DNA from: Mucilaginibacter empetricola
GTDB lineage: Bacteria > Bacteroidota > Bacteroidia > Sphingobacteriales > Sphingobacteriaceae
Length of the DNA stretch: 64,000 bases
Assembly (NCBI RefSeq): GCF_024808665.1
Contig: NZ_JANUBZ010000003.1
Coordinates: 310,001-374,000, forward strand
Direction of reading: 5' to 3'
A program made the position numbers and the translations under genes. This document shows, piece by piece, positions 43,792 through 52,782 of this stretch. Position 1 is the stretch's first letter. The number at the start of each line of letters is the position of its first letter. Below the pieces are notes generated by a model. The model was given only the letters and a program-made list of their open reading frames with translations, was not told where the DNA came from and did not search any database.

Positions 43792-45975
43792 ATGAAAACA
43801 TCCATAAGCCGAATACTATTACTGCCTGCACTGTGTTTTGTTGTATCCTGTAAGAAGCATGTAACCTCTAATAACAGTGGCTGGCAAGCTTATGCAGGTT
43901 CAAAGGAAGGTAATCGCTACTCATCGGATGATCGGATAAATAAAACTAACGTCAATCAGCTTAAAATAGCCTGGATATACAGTTCGGGCGATAAGGATAG
44001 TGCAAACAGGAGTCAGAATCAATGTAATCCTATAATAGTAAATGGGGTACTTTACGGCACCAGCCCAAAATTGAAACTGTTTGCGCTGGATGCTGCAACC
44101 GGCCAACAAAAATGGGTATTTGACCCGGCCAAGCAGCCCGGCGCCAAGGGTGACGACCCGATGGCCTACTATAAAGTATGCAGGGGAGTGGTTTATTGGG
44201 AAAGCGAAAGTGGCGATAACAAGCGTATTTTTTATAGCGCAGGTTCAAAAACGTATGCCGTTGATGCAGAAAGCGGTCAGCCGATCAACGATTTTGGCAA
44301 GGGCGGATATATAGATCTGACGGAAGACTTGGGCCGCAAAACAAGTTCATTTGTATCGGGTACAACGCCGGGAGTAATTTATAAAAGCCTTTTAATTGTG
44401 GGTACTCGCGTAGCTGAATCAGAAGATGCGGCGCCGGGGCATATCCGCGCTTATGATGTATTAACGGGCAAATTAAAATGGATTTTTCACACCATACCGC
44501 ATCCGAGTGAAAAAGGTTTTGAAACATGGCCGGATAGTACCGCTTGGAAACGGCTTGGCGCAGCCAACAGTTGGGCGGGTATGGCGTTAGATGAAAAGCG
44601 CGGCATTGTTTACGTGCCAACAGGTTCAATAGGTGGTGATTTTTATGGAGGCAACCGCAAGGGCACTGATTTATATGCCAATTGCTTACTGGCGCTTGAC
44701 GCGGCCACTGGAAAATACATCTGGCATTACCAGGTGGTGCATCATGATCTTTGGGATCGTGATTTGCCGGCTAATCCCAACCTGGTAACCTTAAAACGTA
44801 ACGGCAAAACAATTGATGCAGTGGCGCAGATTACCAAACACGGCTATATTTTTGTATTTGACCGCACCAATGGCCAACCGGTTTTCCCTATTGAAGAAAA
44901 ACCTGTTCCGCAAAATGCCTTGCCGGGCGAACATCCATGGCCAACACAGCCAATTCCATCTTTACCCGAGCCATTTGCCCGTCAGCACTTTGGACCGGAA
45001 GACGTAACAGACCTTAATCCGGAAACGCACAAAGAAATGCTGGAAAAATATAGCAAGGTGAAATATAACACCATGTTTGCACCACCCAGTAAAGACGGCG
45101 ACTGGATTTTTCCGGGTTTTGATGGCGGCGGCGAATGGGGCGGCGCAGCGGTTGATCCTGAAACAAAAATCATGTATATCAGCAATACCGAACTGCCGTG
45201 GGCTCAGGTAATGATTGATGTCCCTAAAAATACGGATGACCATTCTTTACAGGGCGTGGGGCATAATATTTATAACAAATATTGCATATCATGTCATGGG
45301 CCTGAGTTAAAAGGTAATGGTACTGCTTATCCATCGTTAGTTAACCTGAGTAAAAAATATAACGAGCAGCAGGTAAGCCAAATAATAGCCAATGGGCGTA
45401 ACATGATGCCATCATTTAAACAAATTCCTGCTGATGAAAAGAAAGCCTTGCTGGCATTTGTTTTAAAACTGCCCGAAAGTCCTTCAACTGCTAAAGAATT
45501 GGCAAAAGAGCCGGCTTCGTCACCATCTACAACATCAAATCCGATCCCTTATACGATGAATGGCTATAATCGTTTTTTAGATAAAGATGGTTACCCTGGC
45601 ATTAAACCACCTTGGGGCTGTCTTGATGCGGTTGATTTAAGTTCGGGTAAGTTATTGTGGAAGGTGCCGTTGGGCGAATATCCTGAATTAACAAAAAAAG
45701 CTATCCCTATTACCGGCACTGAATTATACGGTGGTCCATTAGTAACTAAAGGCGGATTAATATTTGTTGCTGCTACAAAAGATGAAAAAATCAGGGCATT
45801 TGATAAGCTAACCGGAAAAGAACTGTGGGAAGCTAAACTGCCTGCAGCAGGTTACGCAACGCCCGCTACTTATACTATTGATGGTAAACAATTTGTGGTG
45901 ATAGCTTGTGGTGGAGGTAAATCAGGAACCAAATCGGGAGATAGTTATGTTTGTTTTTCATTAGGCAATAAATAA
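43792..45975 (+). CDS. PQQ-dependent dehydrogenase with inserted cytochrome c domain
   Basis: The 727-residue quinoprotein has a lipoprotein-like signal (VVSCKKH) and an eight-bladed propeller (tryptophan-docking blades such as LFALDAATGQQKWVF, ALDAATGKYIWHYQ and AFDKLTGKELWEA). A class-I cytochrome c is inserted after about residue 485: CISCH (C498, C501, H502) with a later NMMPSF Met ligand. It is of the sugar/alcohol dehydrogenase type (glucose or quinate branch) and would oxidise substrate in the periplasm and pass electrons through its own heme. No pqq synthesis genes are in the window, so PQQ may come from elsewhere. A 94-base gap precedes it. Confidence 0.92.
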   Translation: MKTSISRILLLPALCFVVSCKKHVTSNNSGWQAYAGSKEGNRYSSDDRINKTNVNQLKIAWIYSSGDKDSANRSQNQCNPIIVNGVLYGTSPKLKLFALDAATGQQKWVFDPAKQPGAKGDDPMAYYKVCRGVVYWESESGDNKRIFYSAGSKTYAVDAESGQPINDFGKGGYIDLTEDLGRKTSSFVSGTTPGVIYKSLLIVGTRVAESEDAAPGHIRAYDVLTGKLKWIFHTIPHPSEKGFETWPDSTAWKRLGAANSWAGMALDEKRGIVYVPTGSIGGDFYGGNRKGTDLYANCLLALDAATGKYIWHYQVVHHDLWDRDLPANPNLVTLKRNGKTIDAVAQITKHGYIFVFDRTNGQPVFPIEEKPVPQNALPGEHPWPTQPIPSLPEPFARQHFGPEDVTDLNPETHKEMLEKYSKVKYNTMFAPPSKDGDWIFPGFDGGGEWGGAAVDPETKIMYISNTELPWAQVMIDVPKNTDDHSLQGVGHNIYNKYCISCHGPELKGNGTAYPSLVNLSKKYNEQQVSQIIANGRNMMPSFKQIPADEKKALLAFVLKLPESPSTAKELAKEPASSPSTTSNPIPYTMNGYNRFLDKDGYPGIKPPWGCLDAVDLSSGKLLWKVPLGEYPELTKKAIPITGTELYGGPLVTKGGLIFVAATKDEKIRAFDKLTGKELWEAKLPAAGYATPATYTIDGKQFVVIACGGGKSGTKSGDSYVCFSLGNK

Positions 45976-46031
45976 GGTTGTGTCGGTTTCTTTTTAATTC
46001 TATTTTGTAATTTGTTGGCGTTTATTACGAT

Positions 46032-46628
46032 ATGGAAAAAGGACGTTTAGAAGCATTCAGCGATGGTGTAATTGCCATCATCATTACTATTATGGTTTTG
46101 GAATTGAAGGTGCCTTTAAAGGCAGATATTGCTTCATTGCTGCCACTTTACCCCGTTTTTTTAAGCTATATCCTGAGTTTTATTTATGTGGGCATTTACT
46201 GGAATAACCACCACCATACCATGCAGGTTGTTGAATCAGTAAATGGCACCATACTTTGGGCCAATATGCATTTGTTATTTTGGCTATCATTAATTCCATT
46301 TGTTACCGCCTGGATGGGCGAAAACAACTTTGCCAGGTGGCCGGTTACCTGTTATGGTATTGTGCTGTTAATGAATAGTATAGCTTATGGCATTTTAATA
46401 TTTGTGCTGATTAAGCATCACGGTAAAGATTCGTTGCTTGCAAAAGCGATTGGAAAAGACAAGAAAGGTTATATTTCAACAGCTATTTATGCGGTCGCTT
46501 TAGCTGTTTCATGGCTTAATTCATCAATCAGCTTTGCTTTATATGTTTTGGTAGCCTGCATATGGTTTATTCCTGATAGAAGGATAGAACGAAAAATAGG
46601 AATTGCGGAACCACCATGCCATGAATAA
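46032..46628 (+). CDS. TMEM175/DUF1211-family potassium channel
   Basis: The 198-residue integral membrane protein has six hydrophobic helices and starts with the TMEM175 hallmark RLEAFSDGVIAIIITIMVLEL. The conserved FSD motif of helix 1 lines the ion pore in bacterial and lysosomal TMEM175, which are potassium channels without the usual selectivity filter. YILSFIYVGIYWNNHHH also matches helix 3. It acts in the inner membrane. It is a single gene closed by a shared convergent terminator. Confidence 0.9.
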   Translation: MEKGRLEAFSDGVIAIIITIMVLELKVPLKADIASLLPLYPVFLSYILSFIYVGIYWNNHHHTMQVVESVNGTILWANMHLLFWLSLIPFVTAWMGENNFARWPVTCYGIVLLMNSIAYGILIFVLIKHHGKDSLLAKAIGKDKKGYISTAIYAVALAVSWLNSSISFALYVLVACIWFIPDRRIERKIGIAEPPCHE

Positions 46629-46632
46629 AATA

Positions 46633-46671
46633 TTAAAAGCCCTTAACACAGCTAGCATTAAGGGCTTTTAA
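46633..46671. terminator. Bidirectional terminator between convergent genes
   Basis: A perfect 14-bp stem (46633-46646 and 46658-46671, TTAAAAGCCCTTAA and its complement) with an 11-base loop has A and T tracts on both sides. It lies 4 bases after the TMEM175 stop and ends just before the DoxX-like stop, so it serves both genes. Confidence 0.88.
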
Positions 46672-46672
46672 A

Positions 46673-47491
46673 TTAATTGCTTGTTGGGTTTAAGGAAGCC
46701 GCGATATCTTTAGTCAATTGAGTTTGCTTTTTTTCAGCGCCCAATGCAAACCATAAGGCCAGTATTGCACCGTAACTGCCGCCGCGTTCAACCCACTCAA
46801 ATATTTCATAATGCGGGTAAAATAGTTCGCTTGCCATCTTCCAAGCAAGAAAAATAATTAATATCGTTCTTACCGGCTTAATTAATACAATAATGGCCGC
46901 TGCAATTTCCAATGCGCCTATCAGTTGGGCGGTACCTTGTGGATTGGTAAATCCTAACATGGTATATTGACCAATCAGGCCTTTCTTTTCAATTAAATTA
47001 AGCCAGCCATGTCCTGCGAGCAGCAGAAATACTACAACTTTTAAGCAGATTATAACTTGTTTCAGCGTTTTTTCGTCAACTTGCGTATCAGGCTTAATGG
47101 GAGTAAATAAGCTTTTTAAAGTGAATTGAAGGCCTCCTGAAAACAATAATAAAGCTAGTGGTGCGCCAAAGTTTCCGGCCCGCTCAATAAATTCTGCAAA
47201 TGGTTCGCCAGATAAGGGGCGAAGTGAGGCCGTTACTATTCCCCATATCACCAGCCATAGCGGAACTACCCGTATAGGATATATCAACATAACAATGCCC
47301 AAAATGATATCGAATAGACCTAATATGGGCATTAAATGGTAAGCCATAACTTTGCCGATGCCGAATACTGCAAAGTAGTTTACCCAAATAGGTTTGGTAA
47401 TTATACCGAAAGAGCCATGCCCAATAAAGCACATAGCAGTAGCAAAACGTAATGTATAATGTATCTTTTCTTGAAGTTTTAAATTCAACAT
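46673..47491 (-). CDS. DoxX-like membrane protein made of two tandem halves
   Basis: The 272-residue protein contains two copies of a four-helix DoxX-like unit. The first (about 10-125) has MCFIGHGSFGI, LFDIILGIVMLI and FAEFIERAGNFGAPLALLLF. The second (about 145-255) has FLLLAGHGWLN, ALEIAAAIIVLI and IFEWVERGGSYGAILALWF. The GHG, ER-G and GA-L-LAL positions line up between the halves. DoxX-type proteins are quinone-associated or oxidative-stress-related membrane proteins of mostly unknown mechanism. The usual family length is near 130 residues, so this is a fused duplication. It probably ends its transcript at the shared hairpin. Confidence 0.8.
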   Translation of the reverse strand: MLNLKLQEKIHYTLRFATAMCFIGHGSFGIITKPIWVNYFAVFGIGKVMAYHLMPILGLFDIILGIVMLIYPIRVVPLWLVIWGIVTASLRPLSGEPFAEFIERAGNFGAPLALLLFSGGLQFTLKSLFTPIKPDTQVDEKTLKQVIICLKVVVFLLLAGHGWLNLIEKKGLIGQYTMLGFTNPQGTAQLIGALEIAAAIIVLIKPVRTILIIFLAWKMASELFYPHYEIFEWVERGGSYGAILALWFALGAEKKQTQLTKDIAASLNPTSN

Positions 47492-47555
47492 GGTTTATAA
47501 TTAGTTTGAGGCCCTGGTTTTGACAGGGATATGAAATGACCAATAAAAAGTTTAA

Positions 47556-48116
47556 TTAACAGAATGTTGGAATTAACCATTTCGGGGGCAGTTTTGGTGC
47601 ATCACTATTGCGTTGAATAATATGCAAATAAAAACAATTGTCATTTTTAACAACACCAGCCAAAGGTGAAGTGAAATTGAATGTATTTTGTGGATAACTG
47701 TAATTTACCCGTTGACTTATTTTACCAAACGGGATATGACTTTTTTTTCTGACTGGGATATCAGCAATTTTTTTTGCATTGATAATATTTTGGTTAAAAA
47801 GCCTGGTCTTTTCGTAGTTAGGAATACACTGCAGGTAAATGGCATCGGCAGTTAATTTGAGCTTTACGTAATTGTAACAGTTATTCTTGAACTGTACCTG
47901 GCCTTTGATAGGTTCGTAATATTTCCAATTTTGGGTGACGGACAAGTGCAGAGGGAGTTTTATCTCAACCAGATCGTTAACGTTGTATCTGTTGTTGCCA
48001 ATCTGTTCGTTAAAATATTCATCAGCCTTGTAAACAAAGTACCTATGTAATAAAATATGCCCGCAAATGTTAAACATTTGCAGGCATAAAAATGATATGG
48101 TAATTAGTTTTTTCAG
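47556..48116 (-). CDS. Hypothetical membrane-anchored protein, CTG start, paralogue of 63113 gene
   Basis: I extend this gene to CTG 48116, which gives 186 residues starting KKLITISFLCLQMFNICG; the first ATG lies 13 codons later and would cut the hydrophobic leader. The argument is the paralogue at 63113-63664: the two align without gap from the first codon through LVEIKLP/LVEIKIP, CYNYVKLKLT/YYNYVRLKMT and KTRL/KTRL to a PPKWLIPTFC/PPNFCA end. That one starts at TTG in the same place. An in-frame TAA two codons before the CTG prevents a longer form. Each has one N-terminal membrane or signal segment. The family is unknown to me; the function is unknown. Confidence 0.72.
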   Translation of the reverse strand: MKKLITISFLCLQMFNICGHILLHRYFVYKADEYFNEQIGNNRYNVNDLVEIKLPLHLSVTQNWKYYEPIKGQVQFKNNCYNYVKLKLTADAIYLQCIPNYEKTRLFNQNIINAKKIADIPVRKKSHIPFGKISQRVNYSYPQNTFNFTSPLAGVVKNDNCFYLHIIQRNSDAPKLPPKWLIPTFC

Positions 48117-48127
48117 AAAAATTTACG

Positions 48128-48146
48128 TTTAACAGGTGCTGTTAAA
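48128..48146. promoter_or_regulatory. Hairpin TTTAACA-5-TGTTAAA before CTG-start gene
   Basis: A perfect 7-bp stem lies 12 bases upstream of the proposed CTG start and 45 bases after the stop of the barrel gene. It may be a weak terminator of the barrel gene or a leader structure. No firm function. Confidence 0.3.
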
Positions 48147-48190
48147 TGTATCAGAAATAAACTAATTCTAAAAATATTTCAGAATGATTT

Positions 48191-48925
48191 TTACAAGTGC
48201 AGCGTTATTCCTACCGTTGACTGTAAAACTGTTATAGGCATTTTGGTTACATAACGGCCTGTTGTACCCGGGTCGCCTGAATTTTGAATGGCAATACCGT
48301 CAGAATTAACATAATTCAATTTAAAACCTACATCCCAGCTTTGGCTGAAGCTGTAGCGCAAACCGGCGCTGCCGCCATAAGCAAAGGCTTTTGCAGTTGA
48401 TGAAACTTGTGTAGGAACAATGTTATTATCAGTTGATGTGTCAAATTCTACAATTATGATTGGGGTCGACCAGCTTTTTACTATACCTGCTGATGCTCTC
48501 AAATCAAGAATAAACTTGTTGAAAATAAAAGAATATTGAGGTCCGGCCATCAGGAAGCTGCTATGGTAACGGCCCTCTGAAGTAACAGTAGTTTGATCTT
48601 TTACAAAACTGTTATTGTAGCCATTTGAAAGGCTTTGCGCATCATTGTTATTTAATTCGCCCTGATCCTGAAAAGTGAAAGTTGCGCCTATTCCGAAATT
48701 TTTATATAAATAAACCGCCCCATCTAAAGCAAACACGACGCCATTTTTTGCGTAGCCTGCACTGTTATTACCATAAATAGATTTACCGAAATTACCCGAT
48801 GGCAATGACAAACCTCCTTCAAAGCTTAAATAACTTTTAATTTGTTGAGGCAGATCATCCTGTGCACTTGCTTTGTAAGATATAATTAAAACCAGTAACG
48901 TTAAGATAGTAAGTGTTTTTTTCAT
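48191..48925 (-). CDS. Outer-membrane beta-barrel protein
   Basis: Start taken at ATG 48925 (244 residues), where a signal peptide begins (KKTLTILTLLVLIISYKASA). An in-frame ATG 14 codons upstream would place charged residues ahead of it. The mature protein has alternating strands typical of an OmpA/OmpW-like small barrel: LSFEGGLSLPSGNFG, GVVFALDGAVYLYKNFGIGA, LMAGPQYSFIFNKFILDLRA, GGSAGLRYSFSQSWDVGFKL, and a last strand LQSTVGITLHL. It is probably a porin-like or structural outer-membrane protein. Its substrate is unknown. It is divergent from pta. Confidence 0.82.
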   Translation of the reverse strand: MKKTLTILTLLVLIISYKASAQDDLPQQIKSYLSFEGGLSLPSGNFGKSIYGNNSAGYAKNGVVFALDGAVYLYKNFGIGATFTFQDQGELNNNDAQSLSNGYNNSFVKDQTTVTSEGRYHSSFLMAGPQYSFIFNKFILDLRASAGIVKSWSTPIIIVEFDTSTDNNIVPTQVSSTAKAFAYGGSAGLRYSFSQSWDVGFKLNYVNSDGIAIQNSGDPGTTGRYVTKMPITVLQSTVGITLHL

Positions 48926-49247
48926 GTTGTTGTACGGGGTTGTTTTCTTATTTTGATTTGTAATCATCGCCTGATATTAAATACATCGGTTATGCAAACG
49001 TATGAAGGATTGTATTAGTATCAATATCATTTCTTAAAAAATGTTAAATTTTGTGTATTAAAGCCAATTTCTCATCCGTTCTCATCGCACATCAACATAA
49101 AGAAACTTTACTTTGATGCAGAAAAACCCAAATGTGAAGGCTAAAACTCCACTTTTTTAATTTTCTAAAGTTAAATCATTTTTTGATTACACCTAATGTA
49201 TCAGAACCTTGCTGTTTTATGAAATTTATGAGATGTTTTTTTAATAT

Positions 49248-49261
49248 CGATTGATCAATCG
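49248..49261. promoter_or_regulatory. 14-bp perfect palindrome CGATTGATCAATCG
   Basis: The palindrome is centred about 103 bases before the pta start. It contains TTGATCAA, which recalls the TTGAT/ATCAA halves of FNR/CRP-family sites but without the 4-base spacer. It is a candidate operator. Confidence 0.4.
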
Positions 49262-49295
49262 GAAGAAGAGCAAATGATACTTTTGTTTGGTTAAA

Positions 49296-49311
49296 TTGAT
49301 TAAAAGATCAA
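49296..49311. promoter_or_regulatory. TTGAT-6-ATCAA inverted repeat upstream of pta
   Basis: The half-sites equal those of FNR-type regulators, but the spacer is 6 bases, not 4. It lies about 46 bases before the pta start. A role in oxygen control of acetate metabolism is possible, not shown. Confidence 0.35.
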
Positions 49312-49357
49312 AAAAATCAGTTTGCTTTGTATACTTTAAATGCTAAAAGATTAAAGG

Positions 49358-51454
49358 ATGATAAAAACTGTTTTTGTTGCCAGTACCGAACCTTACAGCG
49401 GTAAATCAATCATATCTATCGGCCTCATAAATATGCTGTTAGGTAAAGCGCAGAAGATAGGTTATTTCAAGCCGATCATTAATCACAATGATACGCAGAA
49501 GAAAGAAGGGCATATTGACACCATACTAAGTTATTTTGATTTACCCGTAGCTTATGAGGATGCCTACGCTTACACCTGGCACGAGGCGATGAGCCAGATG
49601 GAAACGGAGAGTGAAGGCGAAGTATTGGACACCATTATCCGTAAGTTTAAAAACTTAGAAGATAAATACGACTTTACCGTTGTTGAAGGGACAGATTATC
49701 TTGGTGACGGCGCCGCGTTTGAATTTGATATCAATGTACAGATTGCTAAAAATCTGCAAGCTCCTGTGATTGTTGTTTTATCAGGCGAGGACAAAACTAC
49801 TGCCCAGGTTGTTAACGGAGTGCTTACAGCTATTCATAATTTCGAAGCCAGGGAAATACAGGTATTGGCAGTTGTTGCCAATAAAATTAAGCCCGAATTT
49901 GCTAACGATATAAAGGAATTACTAAAAGAGCAGCTTTCGCCGGGGATACTTTTAGCAGTAATACATGCCAATGTGAAGCTGCAAAGCCCCACCATGAAAG
50001 AGATTTGCGAAAAGCTTAATGGCAAACTTCTTTTTGGTAAGGATCAACTCTCCAACCAGGCCGATAATTTTATTACCGGCGCCATGCAGGTGCCCAATTT
50101 TTTAAATTATCTGAAAGAGAATGTTTTGATTATCACCCCTGGTGACCGTGGAGACATTATTATAAGTGCTTTGCAGGCCAACTTGTCAACCAGCTACCCA
50201 AAAGTAGCGGGAATTATTCTTACAGCCGGTTATGAACCCGAAGAGCCAATTTTAAGGTTGATTAATGGTTTGCAAACCGTAGTACCCATTATCGCCGTTG
50301 AATCGGGTACTTTTCAAACAAGTAATGAGATTGGCGCTATAAGATCAATTATTACTCCTGATAACACCCAAAAAATACAGCTTGCCATTGATACGTTCAA
50401 CAAATACATAGATGTGGCCGAGCTGGATAAGCAAATCATCAAATTTAAGCCATCAGGTATTACGCCACGCATGTTTCAATACCAATTGGTGCAATGGGCA
50501 AAAAGCGCAAAAAAACATATTGTACTTCCCGAAGGTACAGACGAGCGGATATTAAAAGCCGCCGCACGTTTATTGAATCAGGATATTGTTGACCTCACTT
50601 TATTGGGCGATGTTAAAGAAATCCACGGTATTATTAAACGTTTTGACATCAACCTTGACCTTACAAAAGTAAAAATTGTAAACCCTGCGGACGATGTTTA
50701 TTATAACGATTATGTGGACACCTTATATGAGCTCCGCAAAACCAAAAACGTAAATATGGAGATGGCCCGCGATATGATGACTGATGTGTCTTATTTCGGT
50801 ACCATGATGGTTTACAAAGGACACGCTGATGGAATGGTATCGGGAGCGGTGCATACCACACAGCACACCATACGACCGGCTTTGCAGTTTATCAAAACAA
50901 AACCTGGTATTTCGGTTGTTTCATCTATATTTTTTATGTGTTTGCCAGATAGGGTTTCTGTTTTTGGCGATTGTGCGGTAAACCCAAATCCAACCGCCGA
51001 ACAATTGGCAGAGATTGCGATTTCATCGGCCGAAAGCAGCGAACGCTTTGGGATTGAACCGCGGGTGGCTATGCTTTCCTACTCGTCAGGTACATCCGGC
51101 GAGGGGGAGGATGTAGAAAAAGTACGCCGGGCAACTGAAATTGTTAGATTAAAACGCCCGGGATTAAAAGTTGAAGGCCCTATTCAATATGATGCTGCTG
51201 TTGATCCGGTAGTGGGCAGCAGTAAATTACCAGGATCGGAAGTAGCCGGTAGGGCAAGCGTGCTGATTTTCCCGGATTTGAATACCGGCAACAATACCTA
51301 TAAAGCAGTTCAGCGGGAAACAGGCGCCTTGGCTATTGGGCCAATGCTACAGGGCTTAAATAAGCCGGTTAACGATTTAAGCCGGGGCTGTACCATTGAT
51401 GATATTTTTAACACGGTAATTATTACCGCCATACAATGTCAGGATAATTCTTAA
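49358..51454 (+). CDS. pta: Phosphate acetyltransferase
   Basis: The 698-residue enzyme converts acetyl-CoA and phosphate to acetyl phosphate and CoA. It is the long three-domain form: an N-terminal P-loop domain (STEPYSGKSIISIGLINMLL, about 9-230), a DRTGG middle domain (about 230-345), and the catalytic PTA domain (about 375-695; HIVLPEGTDERILKAAARLL, SYSSGTSGEGEDVEKVRRAT, SEVAGRASVLIFPDLNTGN). The catalytic Ser and Arg lie in the last two segments. It is 22 bases ahead of ackA, forming the classical acetate overflow pair. The regulatory N-terminal domains suggest metabolite control as in enteric Pta. Confidence 0.96.
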   Translation: MIKTVFVASTEPYSGKSIISIGLINMLLGKAQKIGYFKPIINHNDTQKKEGHIDTILSYFDLPVAYEDAYAYTWHEAMSQMETESEGEVLDTIIRKFKNLEDKYDFTVVEGTDYLGDGAAFEFDINVQIAKNLQAPVIVVLSGEDKTTAQVVNGVLTAIHNFEAREIQVLAVVANKIKPEFANDIKELLKEQLSPGILLAVIHANVKLQSPTMKEICEKLNGKLLFGKDQLSNQADNFITGAMQVPNFLNYLKENVLIITPGDRGDIIISALQANLSTSYPKVAGIILTAGYEPEEPILRLINGLQTVVPIIAVESGTFQTSNEIGAIRSIITPDNTQKIQLAIDTFNKYIDVAELDKQIIKFKPSGITPRMFQYQLVQWAKSAKKHIVLPEGTDERILKAAARLLNQDIVDLTLLGDVKEIHGIIKRFDINLDLTKVKIVNPADDVYYNDYVDTLYELRKTKNVNMEMARDMMTDVSYFGTMMVYKGHADGMVSGAVHTTQHTIRPALQFIKTKPGISVVSSIFFMCLPDRVSVFGDCAVNPNPTAEQLAEIAISSAESSERFGIEPRVAMLSYSSGTSGEGEDVEKVRRATEIVRLKRPGLKVEGPIQYDAAVDPVVGSSKLPGSEVAGRASVLIFPDLNTGNNTYKAVQRETGALAIGPMLQGLNKPVNDLSRGCTIDDIFNTVIITAIQCQDNS

Positions 51455-51476
51455 TTACTATAAAGCATCCATTTTG

Positions 51477-52676
51477 ATGAATATTTTTGTTATTAATTCA
51501 GGCAGCAGCTCTATTAAATACCAGTTGTTTAAAATGCCATCAACCAAACCTATTTGCAGCGGCCTGGTTGAACGGATAGGATTGGAAGAAGGCATCATCA
51601 CTCATAAAACCTTTATTGGTGGCGAGGAAAAAACCTTTAAGTATAATTTAGAAATTCACGACCATGAGGTGGGTTTAAAGGAAGTTAATGCACTGCTGAT
51701 TGATAAAAAAAATGGTGTAATTGAAAATGCCAATGAAATTAAAGCCGTAGGTCACCGAATAGTACATGGCGGCGAAGCATTTACCCAACCAACTGTTATT
51801 ACACCCGAAGTAAAAGAAAAGCTAAAACAAACATTTCAACTGGCACCGCTGCATAACCCGGCGGGATACAGAGGAATTGAGGTTGCTGAGAAAATTTTTA
51901 AAGAGGCCAGGCAAATAGCGGTGTTTGATACCGCCTTTCATCAAACTATGCCTCCCGAGGCTTATCGTTTTGCTATACCTAATTCTTATTATGCGGATTA
52001 TAATATCAGGACCTACGGCTTCCACGGAACCAGTCACAAGTATGTGTCTCATCAGGCCGAAGTGTTTTTAAACAAAAAAGGCTTAAAACTCATCAGTATT
52101 CATTTGGGCAATGGCTGCAGTATGGCAGCGGTTAATGATGGTAAATCCATCGATACCAGTATGGGATTTGGGCCGCTGAGTGGGTTGATTATGGGTACCC
52201 GTTCCGGAGATATTGATGCTACCGTCGTTTTTTACCTGGTTGACCAATTGGGTTACGATATTGACCAGGTAAGTACCCTGCTAAATAAACGTAGCGGCAT
52301 GCTGGGCTTAACCGGCTTTAGCGATATGCGCGATATTACCAAGGCAATGAACGAGGGAGATGCTAATGCTAAATTGGCCTACGATATGTACGCCTATCGT
52401 ATAAAAAAGTTCATTGGCGCTTATGCTGCTGCATTAAACGGACTGGATGCTATTATTTTTACCGCCGGAGTCGGCGAAAACGATGCTTTGGTAAGAGAAC
52501 TGGTTTGTAATAATATGGAATGCCTGGGCTTAGAGATGGATAAGGATAAAAACAAAATCAGATCGGGTGAAACCAGGGAAATAAACCTGCCGCAATCAAA
52601 AGTGAAAATTTTGGTGGTGCCAACCAATGAGGAACTGGAAATAGTGAATCAATGTTTTGAGTTGCTTAACGCGTAG
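51477..52676 (+). CDS. ackA: Acetate kinase
   Basis: The 399-residue cytosolic enzyme transfers phosphate from acetyl phosphate to ADP. I take ATG 51477 as the start; an in-frame TTG precedes it directly. Motifs are complete: VINSGSSSIKYQLF (phosphate 1), GHRIVHGGEAF, TYGFHGTSHKYVS (catalytic His), ISIHLGNGCSMAAV (phosphate 2), GLIMGTRSGDIDA (catalytic Arg and Asp) and FTAGVGEND (adenosine). Together with pta it makes ATP from acetyl-CoA under oxygen limitation or carbon excess, and can run backwards to use acetate. Confidence 0.97.
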   Translation: MNIFVINSGSSSIKYQLFKMPSTKPICSGLVERIGLEEGIITHKTFIGGEEKTFKYNLEIHDHEVGLKEVNALLIDKKNGVIENANEIKAVGHRIVHGGEAFTQPTVITPEVKEKLKQTFQLAPLHNPAGYRGIEVAEKIFKEARQIAVFDTAFHQTMPPEAYRFAIPNSYYADYNIRTYGFHGTSHKYVSHQAEVFLNKKGLKLISIHLGNGCSMAAVNDGKSIDTSMGFGPLSGLIMGTRSGDIDATVVFYLVDQLGYDIDQVSTLLNKRSGMLGLTGFSDMRDITKAMNEGDANAKLAYDMYAYRIKKFIGAYAAALNGLDAIIFTAGVGENDALVRELVCNNMECLGLEMDKDKNKIRSGETREINLPQSKVKILVVPTNEELEIVNQCFELLNA

Positions 52677-52782
52677 CAAGTTTATTAGCTGTCATTTTTA
52701 CCCCCTTTAATTGTCGTCGTTGGCGCCTTTTTTAATCACTAAATGTACCTAAATTTGTTATAATCAATTTAAAACAAAGATT

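Larger units (their letters stand above)
48926..49357. other. 430-base divergent region with two dyads
   Basis: This AT-rich region separates the barrel gene from pta-ackA and must hold both promoters. Beyond the dyads at 49248-49261 and 49296-49311 I see no gene or RNA structure. Confidence 0.6.

Noticed and set aside
49248..49261. Canonical FNR box
   Set aside because: FNR sites need TTGAT-N4-ATCAA; here the halves overlap or have a 6-base spacer, so I kept only a candidate operator.
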